Positions 1 through 5,846 of a DNA stretch of 13,024 nt are shown piece by piece. Location of the stretch: the NCBI GenBank assembly GCA_035543875.1, contig DATKIY010000021.1, positions 1-13,024 on the forward strand, given 5' to 3'. Under the pieces are notes generated by a model. It was not told where the DNA came from, did no database searches, and saw only the letters and a list, made by a program, of their open reading frames with translations. The DNA comes from DATKIY01 sp035543875 (lineage in GTDB: Bacteria; Actinomycetota; Actinomycetes; JAHEKZ01). Position 1 is the first letter of the stretch. Each line of letters starts with the position of its first letter. The position numbers and the translations under genes are program-made.

Positions 1-77
1 CGCATCGCGAAGGCGACCTCGTGAATGCCACGGGCGAAGCAGGTCCCATCACGGGGTCCCTCACCGTCAATCACTGA
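1..77 (+). CDS. 3' end of an unidentified protein gene (partial)
   Basis: The frame beginning at base 3 is open from the window edge and ends at TGA 75-77. It would give the last 24 residues of a protein, ending in TGSLTVNH. The residue mix looks like a normal protein tail, and the other two plus-strand frames give less natural peptides. Too little is visible to name a family. The gap of about 93 bp to the cupin gene leaves it open whether the two are cotranscribed. It could also be noncoding sequence that happens to be open over this short stretch. Confidence 0.4.
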   Translation, partial: HREGDLVNATGEAGPITGSLTVNH

Positions 78-170
78 CCAAGATTCGTCATTTGACTAAT
101 AGCCGCCTGGTCTCGCGGCCATCAAACTCCGGCTGACAGGAGAGGAACGGGCCAGAAACGAGGAAGGCTG

Positions 171-659
171 ATGAAATCTTCGCGGCGCAAAAACCTGTTG
201 GCAATCCCAGTGCTGTCGCTGCTTTTGATTGCGACCTATGCGACCAACGCCTTTGGGACCCCATCAAGTACGAACGCAGTTTCGACACTGCTCAACCAAT
301 CGGCATTCGACCAGCGTGTTCAGATCAACACCGATTCAGACAAGCTCATGTTGAAAGCCTTGAACGGCATGGACGTGGCCAATGTGCAGACGGTCGCGCA
401 ACCGGGCTGGACGTCCGGCTGGCATCGTCACGCCGGGCCCGCGATTGTCGCGATCAAGTCAGGTTCCCTCACCTTCTACTTACCTGACTGCTCAAGCTTT
501 ACCGTCACGGCAGGGCACGGCTATGTAGAGACTCCCGGAGTCCCGATCCTCGCGCGGAACGAAAGCGGCGGCGTCACGGAGTGGTACACAACCCACCTGA
601 TTCCGCACGGTGCGCTCACCCGGCTGGACGAACCAGACTCGCTCTGCGGTTTGAACTAG
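171..659 (+). CDS. Secreted or membrane-anchored cupin-domain protein
   Basis: This is a 162-residue single-cupin protein. A basic start (MKSSRRKN) and a hydrophobic stretch at residues 9-29 look like a signal peptide or an N-terminal anchor, so the domain should act outside the membrane. Cupin motif 1 is visible at residues 79-99, with the metal-type pair H85 and H87 in WHRH and the turn KSGSLTFY. The second motif, around residues 115-130 (GHGYVETPG...ARN), lacks the usual histidine. Two cysteines, C107 and C159, could form a disulfide, as fits an exported protein. The start is set by AGGAAGG at 161-167 directly upstream of ATG. A -35-like TTGACT lies at 92-97, but I see no convincing -10. 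The family resembles small actinobacterial cupins of unknown substrate; whether it is an enzyme or a binding protein cannot be told. Confidence 0.85.
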   Translation: MKSSRRKNLLAIPVLSLLLIATYATNAFGTPSSTNAVSTLLNQSAFDQRVQINTDSDKLMLKALNGMDVANVQTVAQPGWTSGWHRHAGPAIVAIKSGSLTFYLPDCSSFTVTAGHGYVETPGVPILARNESGGVTEWYTTHLIPHGALTRLDEPDSLCGLN

Positions 660-709
660 TCACACGAGCAGATCCTGCGGTTGCCGTGGTCGCGTGCGCG
701 TTTCACCCG

Positions 710-1453
710 TCAGTCTGGCGAAGGAAACACGCGCGCGACCGCCGCTGTTCGGTTGTTTACGTCGAGGCGCTCGAAGATGTTTTCCAGGTGCTTGCGAACA
801 GTCGAAACAGAGACGACGAGCTGGGTGGCAATGTCACGGTTGGTATGCCCTTGGGCGACAAGTTGCAACAGCTGCATCTGACGAGCTGTTAGATGCAGCT
901 GCCTCGACTGGGCTGATGAACGTTGGCGACAGACTTCGTTCAATGGAGCGCGGAGCAGCGCTAGTACCAGCCGGTCGCGATCGTCAAAGTCGGAACCCCT
1001 CCCTCTCCAGAACAGCAGCCGGCGAGTACGCGTGCCGGGCGCACTCAAGCACATCATGACTTCGCGCTCAGCGTCCTCGTGCTTGAGGTAGTCGTTGTAC
1101 ATCGCGGAACGGTGGTACTCACGTTGGCTGTAGAAATCGCTGATGCTCGTGATAGAGCGTTCATCTCCCGTGAGGGATGGCCAACAGCATGAGAGGTCGC
1201 TCCAGTAGTACTTCCAAAAGACGTTTCCTTCGTCCTGCTCGGCATATGTGTCCGTATGTGGAAACACCCGGAGTTCGTACGTCCTTTGGAGGTAAGGATC
1301 GAAGTCGAAGTACGAGATGCTGTCACACTCGATGAGGCCAAATGCCGACTCAAGAACAAGGTCAGGCAAAACGTCGGGGGTTGAAGCTGCGCGGGCGTCC
1401 TCAACTAACTCAAGCAGCCGCCGCGCATCCGAATCGGTCAGCGACGTGGTCAT
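710..1453 (-). CDS. LuxR-family transcriptional regulator (orphan HTH regulator)
   Basis: This is a 247-residue DNA-binding regulator. The C-terminal LuxR/GerE helix-turn-helix spans about residues 188-245: LTARQMQLLQLVAQG, then NRDIATQL, then the recognition helix VSTVRKHLENIF. The N-terminal 170 residues form a sensor-like region with a CDSISYFDFD segment, seen in actinobacterial LuxR proteins with a GAF-like or uncharacterised input domain. There is no receiver-type DD...D...K pattern and no neighbouring kinase, so it is probably not a two-component response regulator. ATG at 1453 is chosen over an in-frame GTG at 1474 because AGGGG lies seven bases before the ATG. It converges with the cupin gene (50 bp between stops) and diverges from the basic hypothetical gene. 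Its ligand and targets are unknown. Confidence 0.9.
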   Translation of the reverse strand: MTTSLTDSDARRLLELVEDARAASTPDVLPDLVLESAFGLIECDSISYFDFDPYLQRTYELRVFPHTDTYAEQDEGNVFWKYYWSDLSCCWPSLTGDERSITSISDFYSQREYHRSAMYNDYLKHEDAEREVMMCLSAPGTRTRRLLFWRGRGSDFDDRDRLVLALLRAPLNEVCRQRSSAQSRQLHLTARQMQLLQLVAQGHTNRDIATQLVVSVSTVRKHLENIFERLDVNNRTAAVARVFPSPD

Positions 1454-1648
1454 GGCATCACCCCTAGCCGACACGGCGGAGCGTACTCGGCGACAGCGTG
1501 GGAAACCAGATCAAAGCACGATGCCTGTCACGCCGCACGACAGCGGTAGCGAGCAGACAGCAGAGCGTGATCGCCTCGATCGCACTAGGGTCACAACCGA
1601 GCCAAAAACCACACCGTGATACTGGCGACCGCCGAGAATGAGGCAACA
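1454..1648. promoter_or_regulatory. Divergent intergenic region between luxR-type gene and basic hypothetical gene
   Basis: This 195-bp gap must hold both promoters. I see no strong -35/-10 pair. Weak candidates are TACGCT read on the minus strand at 1479-1484 for the LuxR gene, and GATACT at 1618-1623 on the plus strand for the hypothetical gene. A spaced direct repeat GATCGC-CTC-GATCGC lies at 1569-1583 and could be a regulator site, but it is short enough to arise by chance. Confidence 0.3.
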
Positions 1649-2173
1649 GTGAACAAATCGATGCTCGCTGAGCTGAGCGACGCAGAACGCCTATTGGTAA
1701 CCGAAACCGATCCGAACGAACTGGCCGCTCTCGATGAAGACCAGGTGGACGCACTTCACCATCGCATCCGAAGGGCGCGCAACAAGTACGTCGGGCTCTA
1801 CCGACGCGAGGCAAGCGCCCGCGTTCGTACGAAAGGTGGTCGCGGCAAAGCCCGCCCAGCCAACCGGCGGAATGCCATCAAAGCTGAAGTATTTGAAGAC
1901 GCACTCTCGCGCGTGAGCCGTCGCCTCGGAGTCCTAGCCAAGCAAGCAGCCGCCGACCTTCGCGCGGAACGCATTGAATCCGCCCGAGCGAGCAAAGCAG
2001 CGTCATCGTCGGGGCGGGTCAAACCCAAGTCTTCGAAGAAACCACGTGCAAAGCACTCCCAGACCAGCAAACCTCGTGGTGACCGCTCACTTCGCTCGCC
2101 GCGAACTGAGAAGAACCGCGGCGGAACGCTCGCCTCAGGTGCGCGGCGGCAGGCGAAGCGAGACAACCGGTAG
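1649..2173 (+). CDS. Conserved hypothetical basic protein
   Basis: This is a 174-residue protein of unknown function. The N-terminal half (about residues 1-105) is a helical conserved part: an acidic stretch SDAERLLVTETDPNELAAL, then RIRRARNKYVGLYRRE, then a helix with EDALSRVSRRLGVLAK. The C-terminal 70 residues are a low-complexity Lys/Arg/Ser/Pro tail (SGRVKPKSSKKPRAKH and onward), very basic and probably disordered. I recognise the first half as a type seen in other Actinobacteria, always without a named function. The basic tail suggests nucleic-acid binding, which is inference. GTG at 1649 is preferred because GAATGAGG lies five bases upstream; the alternative GTG at 1616 has no ribosome-binding site. 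Its stop is two bases from the stop of the convergent gene. Confidence 0.75.
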   Translation: MNKSMLAELSDAERLLVTETDPNELAALDEDQVDALHHRIRRARNKYVGLYRREASARVRTKGGRGKARPANRRNAIKAEVFEDALSRVSRRLGVLAKQAAADLRAERIESARASKAASSSGRVKPKSSKKPRAKHSQTSKPRGDRSLRSPRTEKNRGGTLASGARRQAKRDNR

Positions 2174-2175
2174 GG

Positions 2176-2598
2176 CTATGCGTTCAGCGCGTCACTGATT
2201 GCCACGATGGCGGCCGCTTCTGCTTCGTCGCCGCCTTTGGCTGAGTCTGAGACAGCGTGTGCCAGGGCCAGAACGAACGCGCGGTAAGCCTCAACCTCGT
2301 CCGCGGCTTTCTCGTCGAGCAGCGCAATTGACTGCTTGAGCGCCGTCGTGGTCCCTTCGCGTACCTCGTCCGGTGAACTTGAGACTTTCCAGCCAGAACC
2401 GTGCACTGCGGCAAGCTCGCGCACCAGCTGACTCGACGACTCGGCATGCGAGTGTGCCATGAACTTTGCGAGCGCCGTCGACTCCTTAAAGGTGCTCGTG
2501 AAGCCTCGCTCGCTGAGAGCGACGAGCAGCCCCGCGCCAGTTGCACCTCGGTGCAACTCGTCCCACTGTTCCTCCGTGAAATCTGCCTTACCCGCCAT
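2176..2598 (-). CDS. Conserved hypothetical alpha-helical protein
   Basis: This is a 140-residue soluble protein with no signal peptide or membrane segment. It begins FTEEQWDELHRGATGAGLLVAL and continues as a series of predicted helices rich in Ala, Glu and Lys, including ALLDEKAADEVEAYRAFVLALAHAVSDSA near residues 92-120. Related small proteins occur in Actinobacteria with the same pattern: an FTxEEW opening, a lysine/alanine middle, and a YRxFVLxLAxxVA helix. I know no assigned function. The ribosome-binding site is weak (GGA seven bases before ATG). It diverges from the reductase gene across a 183-bp gap and converges with the basic hypothetical gene. No catalytic motif can be seen. Confidence 0.75.
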   Translation of the reverse strand: MAGKADFTEEQWDELHRGATGAGLLVALSERGFTSTFKESTALAKFMAHSHAESSSQLVRELAAVHGSGWKVSSSPDEVREGTTTALKQSIALLDEKAADEVEAYRAFVLALAHAVSDSAKGGDEAEAAAIVAISDALNA

Positions 2599-2702
2599 CA
2601 GTTCGTCCGTTCCTTTGGGTTTAGTCCTTGGGGTCCGTGGCGACAGCCATCGCCTCGACGTGCCTGACCCTATGTGGCCGCTGACGCAGCGCCAGCCGCT
2701 CC

Positions 2703-2738
2703 TTGACTATTCAAGCATCCCGGACTAGGTTGCTTGAA
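2703..2738 (+). promoter_or_regulatory. Promoter of the quinone reductase-like gene
   Basis: A -35 box TTGACT (2703-2708) and a -10 box TAGGTT (2726-2731) are separated by exactly 17 bases, a near-consensus housekeeping promoter. Transcription would begin near 2738, leaving a leader of about 44 bases before ATG 2782. Inverted repeats overlie the spacer, the -10 box and the start point (see the operator entry). Confidence 0.65.
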
Positions 2739-2746
2739 CGCTCAAG
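2710..2746. promoter_or_regulatory. Candidate operator: TTCAAGCA / TGCTTGAA inverted repeats
   Basis: TTCAAGCA (2710-2717) and TGCTTGAA (2731-2738) are perfect 8-bp inverted arms whose starts lie 21 bp apart, two helical turns. A third half-site, TCAAG at 2742-2746, pairs with CTTGA at 2733-2737 across four bases. The sites cover the promoter spacer, -10 box and likely start point, the classic position for a repressor. The regulator is unknown; its gene may lie outside the window. Confidence 0.55.
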
Positions 2747-2781
2747 ATTACCCATGAGGATCCATCCAGAAGAGGTTGACG

Positions 2782-3723
2782 ATGCGTGCCTTGAACATTC
2801 CAGCCGCCGGAGAATCACCGATCCTGTCCGAGGTACCCACGCCAGAAGTGTCGCCCGGAAAGGTGCTCATCAAGGTGAAGGCCGCGAGCCTGAACCCCAT
2901 CGACACGGCCATTGCCGCGGGGATGCTGGCGCAGATGATGCCGCACGAGTACCCGCTGGTCTTGGGCCGTGACGCTGCCGGAGTTGTTGAAGCGGTCGGC
3001 GAAGGAGTCGGGCACGTCGCCGTGGGCGATGCGGTCATCGGCCACGAACTGCTTGTCCCTCCTGTCCAGGCTGGGACGATTGCCGAGTACGCGCTGCTAC
3101 CCGCAGAGACTGTCACTCACAAACCTGCTGGCTTGGATTTCACTGCCGCTGCTGCGCTCCCCCTCGCCTCGGCGGCTGCAGCCGTTGCAATCGACGCGGT
3201 AGACCCGCAGCCCGGATCAACTGTGTTGGTCAACGGCGCTTCAGGTGGCGTTGGTTCGTATGCGGTTCAGTTGTTGAAAGCTCGCGGCGTCACAGTCATC
3301 GCAACAGGACGGCCGGAAGACTCCGAGCGACTCATCCGACTCGGGGCGGAACACGTCATCGACTACACAGCTGGCGACGTTGCCGACAAGGTGCGCACCA
3401 TCTACCCAAACGGCGGAGACGCACTCATCGACCTCGCCAGCTACACCCCGGACTCACTCCCTCTTGCGGCGCTTCGCAAGGGTGCAAAGGTTGCGTCAAC
3501 CAACAGCGCCGCTGACCCAGACACGTTGTCCGCGCAAGGTTTTTCTGGCGCCAACATCATGGGACATGCCCTGCGCGAGGTTATCGCCCCGCTTGCAGCA
3601 CAAGCCGCATCAGGGGATCTCACGATCGACGTGCAACAGGTCTACGCCTTCGACGACGCCGAATCCGGCTTTGCCGAACTCAGCAAGGGGCACACAGCCG
3701 GGAAACTGGTCATCCAAATCTAG
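2782..3723 (+). CDS. NADP-dependent MDR-family oxidoreductase (quinone reductase-like)
   Basis: This is a 313-residue medium-chain dehydrogenase/reductase without zinc. The GroES-like N-terminal domain shows VLIKVKAASLNPIDTAIAAG (residues 28-47) and GRDAAGVVEAVGEGV (62-76). The Rossmann domain has the nucleotide-binding loop NGASGGVGSYAVQLLKARG at 151-169. The C-terminus AGKLVIQI is typical of the quinone oxidoreductase branch. The cysteine ligands of zinc alcohol dehydrogenases are absent. Such enzymes reduce quinones or enones with NADPH in the cytoplasm; the substrate here is unknown. ATG 2782 is chosen over TTG 2776 because AGAGG precedes it by six bases. The gene sits alone behind its own promoter and converges with the efflux gene, 18 bp between stops. 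Control by an electrophile- or redox-responsive repressor is inferred from the overlapping operator-like repeats. Confidence 0.9.
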   Translation: MRALNIPAAGESPILSEVPTPEVSPGKVLIKVKAASLNPIDTAIAAGMLAQMMPHEYPLVLGRDAAGVVEAVGEGVGHVAVGDAVIGHELLVPPVQAGTIAEYALLPAETVTHKPAGLDFTAAAALPLASAAAAVAIDAVDPQPGSTVLVNGASGGVGSYAVQLLKARGVTVIATGRPEDSERLIRLGAEHVIDYTAGDVADKVRTIYPNGGDALIDLASYTPDSLPLAALRKGAKVASTNSAADPDTLSAQGFSGANIMGHALREVIAPLAAQAASGDLTIDVQQVYAFDDAESGFAELSKGHTAGKLVIQI

Positions 3724-3741
3724 GACCCCGCGCTGGCTGGC

Positions 3742-5301
3742 TCAGTCTGAGCTCGGCAGTGGAACTGCAGCATCATCGGCCAGCATTTCCTCGATGTTGT
3801 GCGTCTTGCGCAACGTCACTTCGGGCAGGAACCAGGCCAAGACAAATCCCACGGCCATGATCGGTACCGCCATCAAGAACGTGAAGTCGATCGCCCGCGC
3901 AAACGCATCCAGCACATCAGCCTGCAAAGCCGCTGGGAGCGCGTGGATGGCTTGCATCGAGTGAGTTGGGTCGCCGCCAGTACTTGCCCCGGCCGGCATG
4001 ACGTCTTTCAGCTCGGTTGTCAGTCGAGCCGTCCACAGTGCGCCGAAGATGGCAGTACCGAACGAGCCGCCAATGGACCGGAAGAAGGTTGACGCGCTGG
4101 TCGCTGCACCGATGTCGCGTGCGTCGACGGCGTTCTGCACCGCCAGGATCAGCACCTGCATCACGTTGCCCAGTCCGGCGCCGAGAATGACCATCGCAAC
4201 GGCAATCTCCCAATACGGTGAGTCGCCGCCGAGCCGAGAGAGCATGAACAACCCGATAGTGGCCAAGCCAGTACCGATGATCGGGAAGATTTTGTAGCGC
4301 CCGGTGCGAGCAATCAGCCGACCACTCAGAATCGATGTGACGATGACGCCGCCCATGAGGGGCAGCAGCTGCAGACCGGACTGCGTAGGCGTAGAACCAT
4401 TCACTACCTGCAAATAGATAGACAGGTAGACGATGGCCCCGAACATCGCAAAGCCAACGACGAACCCGATGGCCGCCGTGACGCTGAAGACTCGGTTGCG
4501 GAACAGACTCATAGAAACGATCGGCTCGGGGGCCCTTCGTTCATGCATGACGAACCAGAAGAGCGCCGCGACGCCAAGAGCGACAAGTCCAAGAATCTGG
4601 CCGGAGCCCCAGCGGTACTGCTGGCCACCCCACACCGAAGCCATCAACAAGCTGGTGACTCCGACGACCAGCAGGACAGCACCTGTCCAGTCGATGATGT
4701 GCTTCTCGCGGTGACGCGGCAGATGGAGAACGGCACCGAGGACGAGAAACGCCGCGATGCCCAAGGGAAGGTTGATGTAGAAGATCCAACGCCACGACAG
4801 GTGTTGAGTGAAAAATCCTCCGAGCAGCGGTCCGATAATGCTTGCCATCCCAAAAACCGCGCCAAACAACCCGGTGTACTTACCGCGCTCGCGGGGCGGG
4901 ATCACGTCGGCAATGACCGCCATGACCAGCACCATCAAGCCACCGCCACCAAGCCCTTGCAGGGCCCGCGTCGCGATCAGCTGGCTCATGTTTTGCGAGA
5001 GCCCTGCTAGCGCAGACGCAATCACGAAGATGACGACCGCGGACTGAAGCATAAGCTTGCGGCCGTATAGGTCAGATAGCTTGCCCCAGATCGGCGTGGA
5101 CGCAGTCGCCGCGAGCAAGTACGCAGTGACTACCCACGACAGCTCGCTCAGTCCACCGAGGTCACTGGTGATCGTCGGCAGCGCCGTCGACACGATGGTT
5201 TGGTCGAGTGCAGCCAGCAACATCGTGAGCATGAGTGCACCAAGCACCCATCCAATGTGACGCGTTGGCGCGGTTTGCTCGGTTGTATCGGCGGTACTCA
5301 A
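3742..5301 (-). CDS. MFS multidrug efflux transporter, DHA2 (EmrB/QacA) family
   Basis: This is a 519-residue inner-membrane drug:proton antiporter with about 14 hydrophobic segments, the usual size for DHA2 proteins. The signature motifs are present: D1 LDQTIVSTALPTI (residues 32-44), motif A GKLSDLYGRK (73-82), motif B TRALQGLGGGG (111-121), and motif C around GMASIIGPLLGG (151-162). D33 in the first membrane segment is a likely proton-coupling residue. The start is TTG 5301, preceded by GGAG five bases upstream. It overlaps the marR stop codon as TTGA, so translation is probably coupled. The frame extends to 5370, but that part lies within marR and has no ribosome-binding site. The cotranscribed MarR gene implies drug- or aromatic-compound-induced expression. 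Substrates cannot be inferred from sequence. Confidence 0.93.
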   Translation of the reverse strand: MSTADTTEQTAPTRHIGWVLGALMLTMLLAALDQTIVSTALPTITSDLGGLSELSWVVTAYLLAATASTPIWGKLSDLYGRKLMLQSAVVIFVIASALAGLSQNMSQLIATRALQGLGGGGLMVLVMAVIADVIPPRERGKYTGLFGAVFGMASIIGPLLGGFFTQHLSWRWIFYINLPLGIAAFLVLGAVLHLPRHREKHIIDWTGAVLLVVGVTSLLMASVWGGQQYRWGSGQILGLVALGVAALFWFVMHERRAPEPIVSMSLFRNRVFSVTAAIGFVVGFAMFGAIVYLSIYLQVVNGSTPTQSGLQLLPLMGGVIVTSILSGRLIARTGRYKIFPIIGTGLATIGLFMLSRLGGDSPYWEIAVAMVILGAGLGNVMQVLILAVQNAVDARDIGAATSASTFFRSIGGSFGTAIFGALWTARLTTELKDVMPAGASTGGDPTHSMQAIHALPAALQADVLDAFARAIDFTFLMAVPIMAVGFVLAWFLPEVTLRKTHNIEEMLADDAAVPLPSSD

Positions 5302-5765
5302 AGTTGCTCCAGTTCGGCGGCAAGTCGACGGGTGAGTTTGGTGAGTGCGGTGACGTCGGCCGCAGACCACGACCGAACAGCTTTCTCCAACACTTCGATA
5401 CGCTGCGCGATCGTTTTCGCGACGAGTTTGTTCCCCGCTAGTGAGACTTCAACGACAGTGGCCCGTTTGTCGTCCGGGTCCGGGCTGCGTAGCAAGTATC
5501 CGGCGTCCTCGAGTTCCTTCAGGTGTCTGCTGACAGTCGACGGAGCAAGGCACGCCCGTTCGGCAAGGTCGCTGGCTCGCACGGGACCAAGACTTTTTAG
5601 ATGGGCCAACAGTGCGACGGCGGCCTTGTCACTGTGGTCGCCAGGCCCGCTGCGACGCAGCTGGTGAAAGACGTCACGCAGCCCATCAAACAAGTCGGGG
5701 ACGTGCGTGCTTCCGGGGTCAGAGCGAGGCGACTCGCGTTTCGATCGAATAGTTGCATTCTGCAC
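5298..5765 (-). CDS. MarR-family transcriptional regulator of the efflux operon
   Basis: This is a 155-residue winged-helix repressor. The MarR fold is clear: a dimerisation helix near residues 23-38 (PDLFDGLRDVFHQL), the helix-turn-helix at 64-90 (ASDLAERACLAPSTVSRHLKELEDAGYLL), and the wing at 91-108, where DPDDKRATVVEVS carries the conserved D...DKR. The C-terminal helices run from about 112 to 155. It is the first gene of a two-gene operon with the MFS exporter; its TGA stop overlaps the exporter's TTG start. The start is GTG 5765: there is no ribosome-binding site, but a promoter places transcription start on that codon (leaderless). An imperfect palindrome over the start suggests autorepression. 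The inducing ligand is unknown. Confidence 0.9.
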   Translation of the reverse strand: MQNATIRSKRESPRSDPGSTHVPDLFDGLRDVFHQLRRSGPGDHSDKAAVALLAHLKSLGPVRASDLAERACLAPSTVSRHLKELEDAGYLLRSPDPDDKRATVVEVSLAGNKLVAKTIAQRIEVLEKAVRSWSAADVTALTKLTRRLAAELEQL

Positions 5766-5769
5766 GCAA
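5753..5769. promoter_or_regulatory. Candidate MarR operator over the start codon
   Basis: TTGCATTCTGCACGCAA is an imperfect 17-bp palindrome with 4-bp perfect arms TTGC/GCAA and matching inner positions. It straddles the presumed transcription and translation start of marR, where MarR proteins often bind to repress themselves. A second perfect 10-bp palindrome, TTCGATCGAA, follows at 5740-5749 inside the coding region. Assignment to this MarR is inferred from position alone. Confidence 0.4.
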
Positions 5770-5800
5770 ATACTTTAGAGACATCGGGCCCTGTTGTCCA
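5765..5800 (-). promoter_or_regulatory. Promoter of marR-MFS operon, leaderless start
   Basis: On the minus strand, TGGACA (5795-5800) and TAAAGT (5772-5777) are separated by exactly 17 bases. Both match the housekeeping consensus well. Counting six bases on from the -10 box lands transcription start on G of the GTG start codon at 5765, so the mRNA should have no leader, which agrees with the absence of a Shine-Dalgarno sequence. Confidence 0.65.
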
Positions 5801-5834
5801 GTCCGCGCTTGTGATCACTAACCATCGGAAGGCT

Positions 5835-5840
5835 GATACT
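5835..5840 (+). promoter_or_regulatory. Possible -10 box of the ThrE-like gene
   Basis: GATACT ends six bases before GTG 5847, the spacing expected for a leaderless transcript. No good -35 is found; the nearest candidate, TTGTGA (5809-5814), would give a 20-base spacer. The perfect palindrome GTGATCAC (5811-5818) lies just upstream and could be a regulator site. Confidence 0.35.
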
Positions 5841-5846
5841 GGGCAA

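Noticed and set aside
4433..5010. Long plus-strand open frames within the efflux gene
   Set aside because: They lie opposite a clear DHA2 transporter gene; their peptides have no domain-like pattern, as expected for shadows in GC-rich DNA.
5811..5823. GTGATCACTAACC resembling GTGATCAGTACC at 10588-10599, as a shared operator
   Set aside because: Only two copies and short; TGATCA is a common palindrome, so chance is sufficient.
5601..5846. Upstream extension of the ThrE-like reading frame
   Set aside because: The stretch is antisense to marR, has no ribosome-binding site and does not match the family N-terminus.
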